DNA from: Plantago elongata
Taxonomy: Eukaryota; Streptophyta; Magnoliopsida; Lamiales; Plantaginaceae
Assembly (NCBI GenBank): GCA_036897095.1
Contig: JAYMSP010000096.1
Location: forward strand, 21,026-85,025
Length of the DNA: 64,000 nucleotides
Direction of reading: 5' to 3'
Part shown: positions 33,859 to 44,570 of the stretch, one piece after another
Layout: each line of letters opens with the position of its first letter
Position numbering within the stretch: the stretch's first letter is position 1
Notes under the pieces: generated by a model
What the model saw: only the letters and a program-made list of their open reading frames with translations
Told to the model about the DNA's origin: nothing
The model's database searches: none
Translations under genes and position numbers: made by a program

Positions 33859-35976
33859 TCATTAGCTGCTGGCACACTTCCACCATAGCTGGGCTGCTGC
33901 TGATAGTTGTTGGGCCGCATTGCCCCAGATGGGCCTCCATTATTCCCTCTGGGATTCTGATTCCGGTTACCGGGTGGCCCTTGTCTTCTTGCGTCAAAGT
34001 TTCTTGGCCTATCAGAATTGCGAGGCCTGTCATTGCGTTTCTTTTCATTGGCACGAGCATTGTTCCTTACCCATTCCTCATGATACTTGGGGTCATATGG
34101 AACAGCCTCTCCATTGATGAAAGGTTCTCCTGCAAAACAAAACATTACACATTTTAAAACTAAAACATCAAGTTATACACAAGCAATATTAGAAAAGCAA
34201 ACAGATGTCCCATGAGAAGATATCCTTGCTGAACAATACCAATAAGAACAAAAAACTCTCAAAAATCATTTTGGACTGAATAAAATCAACCAATGCTATA
34301 TTGCCGACATTCAGATGATAATAAAAATACAAAGTGATTATTATAAAGCCAAGACATAACATATGATTTTCTCTCACTATTCAAAGAACAAATGAATATT
34401 GTTCCTCATGGTTTAACAGGAGTATGCATACAAGTAGTCGTAGAGGTCACCGGGACACTCCGCATTCTATTATATGATTTTAGATACCCCTACTTCATGG
34501 CTATAGATAGAGTGGATCACCAACTTTAAATAAGATGGCTACATGAATTAAATAGATGAAATCATTATTGGTGATTATAACAAATGAAGTACTTGAGGCT
34601 TAGGATTTATCACATGAAGAGGTAATAATCATGCAAAAGCACAAACAGAGCAAGTAGAATCATACCGCCATAGTCCTTCTTTTGGACATCCATGTAAGAA
34701 TCCGCAAGCACCCATGAAACCTTAGGCAGCTCTGCACAGAAAATTAGAAACATCTATAAATAATTCCAAATTTCCATATGCAACAAGTCAGTTAATTACT
34801 ACTACAAAGTAAGAAGTCGAGTAATTTTACCTTTCAACTTGCTTGAAAGTTCTTCAGACACCAGGGCTCCAAAGGCAAAATAATGCCTAGTCGAAACAGA
34901 ATAAATCTTCTGTCTGGCTTCCTCCTCACTGCAACATGTCAACCATATATTATACATATAACCCCCAAAACAGCACACTAAGTAATCGGTGAAAGTAAGA
35001 ACAATAAACAGACAAACAACAAACAAGGCTAAAGGACTCCTTCACATAACAATCATTGATTGACTGAATTATCAGAATGGAAGAATTGATTTCATGATAG
35101 CTGACTGCTTGCATGTTCATTCACTTTAATCTGCTAGGACCGTTTGACAAGCACAAAAGTCAGACAGTCGATAACTCGATATACTATTGGATGAATAATA
35201 GTGGTATTATGTTTAGGCATGGTTCAAGGATCTCACCCCTTGGACCTTAAACCAGTGCATATATGATATAACAATGTCTAAGCAACAATCACATTATACA
35301 GCTCGAGAAGCAACCTCGGAATTCGAATGTATCCTATAATGACTTCCAGAAAGCAAAACTACACACTACGCAGCATGAAACCTAAGCTTAAGTAATCATC
35401 ATGAAGAAGAAGTTCAAAACAATCCCCAAAATCATTCGATTTCTATCCAAACAAATGCATGACATCAGTATTACCTAATGTAAACTATCATATCAGATCA
35501 GATCAGATCAGTCCAACAAGGTAAAGTAAACCGCACGAAATTAGCACAAATATAAAATTAAAAAAAAAAAAAAGCAACCCGAACAGTAGAATAGACAATA
35601 GAAGATGGAAATGAAGGAGGAGTAACAACCTTCCAACCACGGTAGCCAAGGTTTTGATGTAATAATCAATAATCTCGTCTCTGGAGGGATCGCCTTCAGG
35701 TTTTTCCATAACAACAAGCCAGTGCTCGAAGTCGCAGCCGGCGAGCTTTATGGCATCCTTTGGTGGACTACTGGACTCTTTAGGTTTAGGGTCGCTTTGC
35801 GGATTGGCGGCTGGTTCAGTACAGAAGCTCCGAGTGGCGAAGAGAGAGGAACGGAAAGTGGCGGCGGCGAGAGGGCGGAAGCGAGAAAGGGAGGAGGAGC
35901 GGGTGGTGGTGGTGGATTGCCTGGTGAATGTGGAAAGAGAGCGAGTTAGAGAGCGAGCTAGGTAGCGAGTCGCCAT
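33852..35976 (-). CDS. Multiple organellar RNA editing factor (MORF/RIP), mitochondrial type
   Basis: Exons on the minus strand (35976-35630, 34928-34831, 34731-34666, 34129-33852) give 262 residues. The N-terminus MATRYLARSLTRSLSTF is Arg/Ser/Thr-rich with almost no acids, as in mitochondrial presequences, and runs to about RSFCTEP. The MORF domain follows: GCDFEHWLVVMEKPEGDPSR, IDYYIKTLATVVGSEEEARQ, YSVSTRHYFAFGALVSEELS, SWVLADSYMDVQKKDYGGEP and VPYDPKYHEEWVRNN. The C-terminal tail is rich in Asn, Arg, Pro and Gly. MORFs bind PPR proteins and each other in C-to-U editosomes; domain and targeting fit the MORF1/MORF8 group. The frame stops at NDQ, but the next 34 codons in another frame continue the same low-complexity style, suggesting a frameshift at about 33858. 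The core is intact, so function is probably retained. Confidence 0.92.
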
Positions 35977-36964
35977 TATTGGGACTCGTGAGGTTTGCTT
36001 GTTGACCTGATTTGTTAAACCCTAGAGTTGGGGATTTGTTTTGAAATGAGCTAGGTAGGTTCTGAGCTTTGAAATTGGAAGCTTTGTTAATCCTTAAATT
36101 ATGCTTTCTGAAGTTGAAATCTGTTTCAAGTCACAGCATTCTCCAACCTATAGCATTTACGGTTTCATTACCGAGCCAACTCCGCTTCATTCAAACGCAT
36201 ACAAGCGACTTAGTTTTATGGCAAAATATTCCTCTACGTGCAGTTGCAAAAAATACATGTTGATGTTGAGTCGTCCGGTGCTCCTCTTGAGCTATTGTCC
36301 GTGTTGCATTTCGTCCAACCAGGCAGGAAACGCTGCCAGTAATGTGCAGGGCCATTCCAGGACAACAACAGACCTTAAAAGAGTGCAAACTCTACAGTCC
36401 ACTTGGAATTAAACGTAGTGTCCAAAGGAAGTGGGCTAATTAACTTTCCCAACGAGACACTAAATTGCTGCCAATATTGAATAACAAGAGGAATCAATTC
36501 AATCGAATATCCACTTCTCCCAGGTGTTCCATAGCACCAAAACACCAATAATAATATAAAGTCGCCAAAGAGAGAGAATTTGAGGACTAAAATACCGATC
36601 AATCGCAAAGAATACGAGCTCTGTCTTCCATTAATAATATTTGAATTTCATTTTATAAATTAGAATAATTTAAAGTTTGCTTCATTTTTCATTATTAACT
36701 TTCATTTTATTAAATTAATTTACTATGAAATGAAATGACTTTATATCTAAATTGTCAATTATTCATTAATGCTCCCGTCTACTTTATCACCAATTCTAAA
36801 CTTTATCGTTAATTTCAGCTTTATACGTAATTATATTTTTGTATATTACATCAATTTTACACATTATATAGTCAACAATTTAGTACTTAAATAACATTCT
36901 TTAACTGAGATAAAGCAAGTTCTCTTTGGGAAGTTACAAATATTTAGCAGGTACAACCATCAGT
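35977..36964. other. Spacer between MORF and SKP1-like genes
   Basis: Divergent promoters are expected here. Minus-strand open stretches at 36190-36610 look somewhat protein-like, but no family was recognised and the frames are interrupted. Confidence 0.45.
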
Positions 36965-36972
36965 TATAAATA
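36965..36972 (+). promoter_or_regulatory. TATA box of the SKP1-like gene
   Basis: TATAAATA lies 109 bases before the start codon. Confidence 0.6.
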
Positions 36973-37080
36973 CAGAGCATCTTCATTCCACTCCAAATTC
37001 CACAACCTGAGACCAGCTCCCAATTCCAATTCAAATTATCTGAATTTATTCTGATAGCAAAACACCAAATTCGACCAACC

Positions 37081-37554
37081 ATGTCTTCTGAAACCAACTC
37101 CCAGTCCCCAATGAAGAAGATGATCAAGCTGATAAGCTTGGACGGAGAAAAGTTCCAACTGGAAGAAGAGGCTGCCCTACTTTCTGTGACGTTCAAGCAC
37201 ATGATCGAAGACACTTGCGCTACCGAATTCATCCCTTTGCCCAACGTCAAAGCGAAAACTCTCGCCGTTGTGATCGAGTACTGTAACCTGCATGTGGAAG
37301 GTGTGCCTGAGGAGAATCGGAAGATGTTCGGTAAGGAGATGGTGAATCGGGAACCAGAAATCCTCGTGGAGCTGTTAAAAGCGGCAGATTTCCTGGATGT
37401 GAAGGGGCTTCTTGATCTTGTTAGCCAGGCTGTGGTGGATAGAATCAAGGATATGTCTGTGGAGAGGGTTCGTGAGCTGTTCAACATTGAGAATGATTAT
37501 ACTCCAGAAGAAGAGAAGGCTGTTCGTATCGAGAATGCTTGGGCCTTTCAGTAA
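37081..37554 (+). CDS. SKP1-like protein (SCF ubiquitin ligase adaptor)
   Basis: A single exon of 157 residues, the usual SKP1 length. The N-terminal BTB/POZ-like fold begins KKMIKLISLDGEKFQLEEEA and includes HMIEDTCATEFIPLPNVKAK and VIEYCNLHVE. The C-terminal F-box-binding part has LLKAADFLDVKGLLDLVSQA, VRELFNIENDYTPEEE and the terminal NAWAFQ. SKP1 proteins link cullin-1 to F-box proteins in SCF E3 ligases. Plants carry many copies, and intronless divergent ones are common. Compared with canonical SKP1, changes such as FKHMIED for the usual TIKHMIED and AWAFQ for QWAFE suggest a divergent family member, but no stops are present. Tandem copies of its 3' end follow directly. Confidence 0.93.
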   Translation: MSSETNSQSPMKKMIKLISLDGEKFQLEEEAALLSVTFKHMIEDTCATEFIPLPNVKAKTLAVVIEYCNLHVEGVPEENRKMFGKEMVNREPEILVELLKAADFLDVKGLLDLVSQAVVDRIKDMSVERVRELFNIENDYTPEEEKAVRIENAWAFQ

Positions 37555-38365
37555 AGGATTTGGTATCTGCTCTGTTTTGTATTTGTTTAGTTTGATTTCG
37601 TGGCATTTCGGAGTGATCAGGGGATATCAGTTTGATGGATTGGATACACAATTGAGAATTCTTGAATTTTCTTTTTTTTGCGAATTTGTATGGATGTTTG
37701 AGTCGGGTAATCCCTGTTGTTGTATGGTCTCGGACCATTGGTCTGCGCTTTTTGCCAGCCAATGTTGTTGTATGGTCCTGTAAGTTCATATTAGTAAAGA
37801 CGTTTTAGCTCAATTTGTTGCATTTAGTACTTTATCATTTTTCTAGCCTTGTCAAGAAGAAGAAACGGCCATTTGAAACGAGAATTCTTGGGCCTTTCAG
37901 TAGAGGATTTGTTATCTGTTCTGTTTTTGCCCGGTTTTGTTTTTGTTTAGTTTTATTGCGTGACATTTCGGAGTGATCAGGGGATATCAATTTGATGGAT
38001 TGGATACACAATTGCGAATTCTTGAATTTTGTTTTTTCGTGAATTTGTATGTATGTTTGATTCGGGTAATCCAATCCTTTGTTGTATGGTCTGTATTTTT
38101 TTTTTTTACGAGATATGAACTTTGATTTCGGATTAGTAAAGACGTTTTAGGCTTTTAGCTCAATTTGTTGCATTCAGTAGTAGTCTATTATTTTACCTGC
38201 CATGTCATGAAGAAGAAGCAGCCAATTCTTGAATTTTGTGTTTTCGCGAATTTGTGGTAATCCTGCTGTATGGTCTGAGCTTTTTACCAGCTATGTCTCC
38301 TGTGATTCCGTATTAGTAAAACGTTTTAGCACAGTTTGTCGTATTTACTAGTAGTTTATCATCAA
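37531..38365 (+). repeat. Tandem copies of the SKP1-like gene's 3' end
   Basis: The last codons and 3' untranslated region (unit from 37531) recur at 37880 (offset 349). The copy includes GAATTCTTGGGCCTTTCAG, a relic of the final NxWAFQ and stop codons. A third, truncated copy starts near 38222. All three carry CAATTCTTGAATTTT-like and GTTTTAGC(T/A)CA-like blocks. Confidence 0.85.
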
Positions 38366-38989
38366 TGTTAAACATTTGAGGCACACTTTGATACAAGAAT
38401 TGGTTTCGTAGCCGGTAACTATAAATTCATTTCTGGTAGTTCTGGAGCATCTACTTGATAGAACAGGGGATAGTACCATTAGTATAGAAGCTGCTGAAGG
38501 CAACAATACTTGTGATTGTATACTGAATCTAAGTCAATTGGATTGTCTCCAATGGTGGTGCAAACAAACAAAATATCGAACACCTTCCGTCCCACATATC
38601 GAACATTTTGATATGTTTACTAGTAGAATGCAAAACTGTTTGTGTACTTATCCTGCTAATGTGCAAGACTGCAACTTTGGCTTATATATATGCCTTTGGA
38701 TCATTCAATCGGCCAAAACATAGTGGAATTCGTTTGCTAACTTAACGTTAGTGATCATTCTCAAACCAAACGTCAAAATCTGGAACAACAAATTAAAATT
38801 ATCATAAATTTTTTAAGTTATGGTCACTTTCACAGTTTCCATATATCTATTGTTTATATCACCATCACAAGAAATCCATGTTAGTCTGATTGTCTCATCT
38901 CAACAAGCTCATTTATATAAACTTTAAGAATTGCACATTCATGACCAAACAAGTAATTATTAAGGCCTAATTGATCATTGTTCTGAAGT
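38366..38989. other. Spacer and P450 promoter
   Basis: No gene is seen. TATATAA at 38914-38920, about 70 bases before the P450 start codon, is a plausible TATA box. Confidence 0.5.
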
Positions 38990-41043
38990 ATGGTGATCAT
39001 TGCTCTATCTTTACTGTTTCTGTCACTCACAGCAATCATCCTCATCAAATTCATTCACAAGGTGATATGGATCCCATTTCACGTGCAACGTATGATGCGC
39101 GAGCAGGGGATCACTGGCCCCACCCCCGAATTCATCCATGGAACTAGTAGAGAGAGTTATAGGATGAAGGTGCAGGCAGCTACTGCTCCCATGGAACTCT
39201 CACATGATATTTTCCCTAGAGCCCACCCTCATTTTTATACATGGATGACACTATACGGTAACTATTTTTCTCTCTTTATTGCCCTTCCTGATTTTATCAC
39301 GAGTTGAGATTTGATCTGTGGTGATTGACAGGGAAGAATTTTATGACGTGGGGTGGTCCTCGGCCTCATATGGTGATTACTGAACCTGACTTGGCTAAGG
39401 AAATGCTAACGAATAAAGATGGCGTTTTCTTAAAGATAAAGGCCGAAGGTGCTGTTGAGAAGCTGTTAGGAGATGGGCTTGTGATGGCCGAAGGGAAGAA
39501 GTGGATGAAACTACGCAAACTGGCTAACCATGCGTTTTATGCAGAGAACTTGAAGGTTACTATCGAATTTGCTTTTCTAATTCAAACTTTGCAACAGTTC
39601 ATAATTAACTTTGATCAAACTCTTTGCGAAACCTCTTCCAAGTTCCACAGTACCGTAGTAACTAGTGTCTGAGGTTGAGTTCTATCAAGGATCTGAAATG
39701 TTATCTAGTCGTCGAAAACAAGTTTCCTTCACTTGTATAAGTATATGCTGACATAAACTGTGTCCTCGTGCACTTTCCATCGAATTGAACATTATCATGA
39801 TGGTATTCTGTTTCAGGAGATGGTTCCAGCAATGATTGCAAGTGTGGAGAGTATGTTAGGAAACTGGAAACAATATGAAGGGAAGGAAATGGAGATTTCC
39901 AAAGAATTCACACTTGTAACATCAGAAGTCATCTCAAGAACAGCCTTTGGAAGCAGCTATGTCGAAGGGAACAACGTCTTTGAGATGCTGACAAAGCTGG
40001 GGATCTTATTATTCAAAAATGTCGATAGGGTTAGGCTGTTGGGATCAAAGTAATTTCCATCACTTTTTCAGTCCCTCATTATCTCATAACTCCATACCAG
40101 TTACCAAACTTGTTAGTGCATGAATTGATGTGTTGCAGCAAGATTTGGAAGTCAGAAGATGACGTTGAATCAGACAAATTGGAGAAATCACTGCGCGATT
40201 CTATCTTGGAGATAGTGAAGAAAAGAGAAGAAATGGTATCGACAGGAAACAAGAAAGACTTTGGGAATGATTTTCTTGGACTGCTGCTGGCAGTTCACCA
40301 TGATGAGGATAAGAAGAATCGGATTTCAATTGACAATGTTATAGATGAATGCAAGGTCTTTTTCCTTGCTGGGCATGAAACGACGAGCAGCTTGTTGACT
40401 TGGAGTTGTCTTCTCTTGTCAATTCACACCGACTGGCAAGACAGAGTACGAAAAGAAGCGTTTGAAGTGTTCGGCCATGACAATCCAACTGCAGAAGGAC
40501 TTCCAAGGCTGAAAACTGTGAGTGATATCTGTAAAATTTTAGCTTTGTTTGGCTTTTGACATTAGAAGCATTACTTACATGTCCCTTTTTCCTTCAACTA
40601 TCCATGGTTAGATGAACATGATCGTCAACGAAACACTAAGGCTGTACTCCCCTGCTGCTAGTCTCGTAAGAAGAGTGACCAGCAAAGCAAAGCTAGGCAA
40701 ATATGACCTACCTGCTAACATGGAGTTGCACGTCCCAATACAAACACTCCACAGAAGTCAAGAACTGTGGGGATCAGATTCTCACCTGTTCAAACCAGAG
40801 AGATTTGAGGAAGGCATAGCTAAAGCAACGAAGAACAACCCCATGGCATTTATCCCATTCGGTTATGGCCCAAGAACATGTGTTGGTTTGAACTTTGCAC
40901 ACAACGAAGCAAAGATTGCATTGTCGATGATTCTGCAGCGTTACAAGTTCACACTATCCTCAAATTATGTTCATGCACCTCTTGCACTAGTCACAGTCCG
41001 ACCACAGTACGGCCTGCAAGTTATGCTACAGCCATTGAAATAG
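38990..41043 (+). CDS. Cytochrome P450, CYP72 clan (CYP749-like)
   Basis: Five exons (38990-39257, 39332-39555, 39817-40049, 40139-40517, 40612-41043) give 511 residues, a full-length P450. The N-terminal hydrophobic anchor VIIALSLLFLSLTAIILIKF is followed by GITGPTPEF. The I-helix oxygen-binding motif AGHETT is at 319-324, the K-helix ETLR at 375-378, FKPERF at about 428-433, and the haem loop FGYGPRTCVG has Cys458. The five-exon structure and the residues around VMAEGKKWMKLRKLANHAF fit CYP72-clan members, most like CYP749A. It should be an ER-bound monooxygenase; the substrate is unknown. A degenerate related fragment lies just downstream. No lesions are seen. Confidence 0.93.
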
Positions 41044-41536
41044 ACATGTACATCAAATTACTTCTATCATTTATTTTATACTGAAATTTTCTATTGTGTA
41101 ACTCATGTACCATACTTATACAGTAACTAAACAGATACATGTATGTATCCTGAAGTTAAGTTACTGAAAGAATGCATACTGTTATCAATTTATTCATACT
41201 GTACTATGTTTTCTATTGATTGTTACACTTGCTCCATGCCTCCAAGTAGTATCCAGCTTGAGTAATGAAGTTTGTGGCTGTCAATTCGAGTTTGTTATGG
41301 TGCATAACATACCAGGTCAGACATGCATGCTCTATTTTATATTTCATGTATATACAGAAGGAGAAACACTATCTTGAGAAATTTCTCATGTATCCGAAAC
41401 AAACCAACTGGCATCACTGGACAAGAACCATATGTCTGCCTGTCGATGAACTCAACATATGGCATATATCTGAAATCACCATGGACAACACTACCTTCTC
41501 AACATCAGAAGCCAATTTTATAAGTCTGATATTCTA

Positions 41537-41911
41537 ACATCAGAAGTGATCTCAACACGGCCTTTGGAAGCAGGCTATGTGGAAGGATTTTGCACATCCT
41601 AGGCCAAGCACTCAACAGAATTCAAGAACTGTGGCGATCAGATGCTCACCTTTTCAAACCAGAGGGGTTTGAGAGAGGCATACCTAGAGCAACAAGGAAG
41701 AATCCTATGGCGTATGTCCCTTTAGGTTATGCCCAAGAACATGTGTTGGGATGAATTTTGCTAACAACGAGGCCTAGATTGCGTTCTCGATTATTCTACA
41801 GCGTTATAAGTTCAAACTATCGTCTAATTTTGTTCATGCACCTCTTTTGTTAGTCACTGTTCAACCACAGAACGGCCTGAAGGCTATGCTACATTTGTTA
41901 ATAAACGATTA
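41537..41911 (+). pseudogene. Cytochrome P450 pseudogene fragment
   Basis: About 50 bases match exon 3 of the upstream P450 (around TSEVISRTAFGSSYVEG). They join directly to sequence matching exon 5 from about codon 45 (QxLHRSQELWGSDxHLFKPE) to the end. The middle of the gene is missing and there are frameshifts around the haem region (PLGYAQEHVLG). This is a deleted tandem duplicate. Confidence 0.85.
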
Positions 41912-42057
41912 AATAGCAAATTAACTGAAACCAAATATATAATGAATGAATCAAGCAGATAACAAATGGTAGTCTATTAAGATTGATAAAATTTCCGTAT
42001 AAATTGCAAGAACATGAAAGTAACTGCCAAGTGAACATTTTTGATCGATGATATGTT

Positions 42058-42420
42058 CTAATAGCTCTGGAGGAGGACCGGTGCTCTACAAATTGGACAT
42101 AAGTTCTTGCGAACAAGCCAGGACGAAACACAGCCGCCATGGAACTCATGCTTGCATTCCAAGAGAGCGATCTTTACCCCGTGATGAAGCTGATCCTGGC
42201 ACACCACGCACATATCTTGCTGCTGCTCATCATCAGCCGATAACTGCAGGGGATCCCTTGTTGTCAAGTGTGCACGTATCTGTTCTGCCTGTCGGGCAAT
42301 ATTGCAATTCGACTGGAATTGCATTTGCTGCAGATGAGGAGGAGTAGACCGGGGATTAACGTCGAAGTGTATAGGATATCCGCGCATTGACATTAACAGA
42401 TCCAGGTCTGTTGTACTCAT
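42058..42420 (-). CDS. Small RING-H2 finger protein (putative E3 ubiquitin ligase)
   Basis: An intact 120-residue single-exon frame. The C-terminal RING-H2 (C3H2C3) finger starts CVVCQDQLHHGVKIALLEC, continues with KHEFHGGCVSSWLVRKN and ends LCPICRAP. The N-terminal 65 residues are unremarkable and contain no membrane segment. RING-H2 proteins usually act as E3 ligases through E2 binding; the Trp before the final cysteine pair, important for E2 contact, is present. A fragment of this gene recurs at 61733-61800. Confidence 0.85.
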   Translation of the reverse strand: MSTTDLDLLMSMRGYPIHFDVNPRSTPPHLQQMQFQSNCNIARQAEQIRAHLTTRDPLQLSADDEQQQDMCVVCQDQLHHGVKIALLECKHEFHGGCVSSWLVRKNLCPICRAPVLLQSY

Positions 42421-42551
42421 AATAACTACTTCAACGATTAAGATTTACGAGAGCGATGTAACTGTATAGTGATATCACAGCCCTTTATTTACACAAAAAA
42501 TATTTATTGAATTATAATGTCATGATGAGATTCCGTATTGTTTCTTTAAGA

Positions 42552-42815
42552 ACTAGATAATATAATATAATAATTAAATAATATAATTAAAAAACTAGAC
42601 AATATAAATTACCTGAATTAAATTTTTGTACAAGTAATAAAACTAGACAATATAGTTACGAAACTAAATAATATATTGTATAAACTAGACAATACATGCT
42701 AAAAATTAGAACGGTTCAACTCAAATGTACAACATACAGATATAATATAAAAAATTAGATAATATTAGTAAAAACTAAAATACATGTTATTTATATAAAA
42801 ACTAAATAATATGTA
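42552..42815. repeat. Irregular array of AACTAGACAATATA-like motifs
   Basis: AACTAGACAATATA or close variants occur about eight times at uneven spacing (near 42555, 42594, 42643, 42662, 42684, 42750, 42774 and 42800), all on the same strand. Confidence 0.6.
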
Positions 42816-43097
42816 TTAAAAATTGGAGGGTCTCTCAGAACTCTCCAAATTTAAATGGGCTTTTATAAGACTTAGTACATGATGAGATAAACCAAATTGT
42901 GAAAGTAAAGTTTTCGTGAGAGTCCTGCAATATTGTATTAATTAGCGGCGTTGTGTATAAATTATAAATTTTTATATTTTTATAAATGGTATATTATCAG
43001 TTGAATCTTTTTGTATGGGTCTCTTCGAATTTTCCGAACTCTAAAGTTTTTCAAATATATGCTATATATAATAAAACATGAAAAGGGATAAAATGTG

Positions 43098-43453
43098 CTT
43101 CCTCCACCCATCATATATTTCTTATTTTAACTTTTTTTAATTAAATATTTGAAAAATTAGTAAATTACAAATTAATTTTAAACTTTAAATGACAACGAAG
43201 TGCAGTTCACTTAGTAATACACTTCACCTCCAATTTATAGATCGGAGTTTCGAGTCTTCCTTTGATCAATGAAAAAAAATTAAATTTTAATTATTAAATG
43301 TTCAAAATTCAATTGTATTGTTATAATAACTACTTCATAGACTAAAGTTTCACATTATAATTTATTTAAAAAAAATTTATTTGTTATTAAAGATTAATTC
43401 GTAGTCAAAGATGAAGACGATTAACAAAAAAGTTCAAGACAAAGTGGAGGAAG
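43098..43453. mobile_element. Possible MITE with perfect 10-bp terminal inverted repeats
   Basis: CTTCCTCCAC at 43098-43107 and GTGGAGGAAG at 43444-43453 are exact inverse copies enclosing AT-rich noncoding DNA. A tRNA-derived SINE-like piece is embedded near 43200-43260. A target duplication is not clear. Confidence 0.5.
43197..43262 (+). repeat. tRNA-derived SINE-like fragment
   Basis: An A-box-like stretch (GTGCAGTTCACTTAGTAATAC) is followed about 35 bases on by a B-box-like stretch (GAGTTTCGAGTC). The spacer CACCTCCAATTTATAG resembles the copy at 56980-57040 (CCCTCCAATCAATAAATTGG). Confidence 0.45.
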
Positions 43454-44570
43454 TATATTCTTATAGGTAAAAGATGTAATTAAAATGTAAATTTAACATT
43501 TTTATAATTTATGAGATAGTTTTCGATTTTAGTTATATGGTATATTTAAAATAAAAATGGTGGAAAGTTATGCGGAGCAGATGGAGTATAGTATTATATT
43601 AGTATGCATCATGTGTCATTCTTCTTCCAACTCTATATTGATCTTGTGGATTGCGATCTTAATAAGACACGGTGAAACAAGGATCCTGAAATCGCGTGAA
43701 AAGGGTAGGAATAGAGAAGGATATCTTCAAAGAGTACAAATAACCATGAAATCGGTTTCCGGGAAAACTTTCCATAGCTATTCTGAAAAGTGAGAAGAAT
43801 CAAAGTCTTGCATTAGTCGAAATGATCAATGGGTCGAAAACAACCGGTATAAATCCAACTACAGAAACACTTTCATGGATTACATTGCAAGCTTTATTCA
43901 GGCCAATATAAAAGCAGAGATTGGAAGATCTTCCATGTTAAAGGTTCACACCTTCATTCGACAACATTCACACACCTCTCGGCCATACAAGAATTGCAAA
44001 AGATATAAGGATACATGCTCGAATATCATCATTTGGTAAGAACAAGGATAAACGTTAGAACTTCACATCATCATTTGGTATTGACAAGATAACTTCACAT
44101 ATACAAAGAATAATTGTATACATAACTGATGAATATGATGATTCCACATTCATCATGTCACAATAATTCAAATGTTTCTGAAGAATTACATAAGAATGAA
44201 TTGGTCCTTTCTGAATGAAAAACATTCTAGCAGGGGAATGGTGATTGGGCGAGCCTTCAGAATCATAGTGTATTCTTTGTCAAAATAAACAGAATATTAA
44301 CAAAATGTCCAATTAGCTGAGTCATATCCACAGTGTTCCTACAAGTGCAATAACTTTTTCTGTGATGACAACACAAAAATGTGCTGGTATCATTAACACA
44401 AGCTCGATTCACGACAAAATTAATTCTGAGATAAATAATTAGACAGATCTTCAACATTATGAGAGCAGGATTTAAAAGCATGAGCTAAACACAAACTTCA
44501 TGTACACCCTAACGCACATAAATTCACAATGGTGAGATCAGAAGATTGACAGTGAGAGTGTCAGACTAAC

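Larger units (their letters stand above)
42421..44570. other. AT-rich repetitive spacer
   Basis: No gene is seen. It contains an AT-rich motif array (42552-42815), a pair of related GGGTCTCT(C/T)...AACTCT blocks near 42830 and 43016, a 356-bp element with 10-bp inverted ends (43098-43453) and the probable 3' untranslated region of the J-domain gene. Confidence 0.5.
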
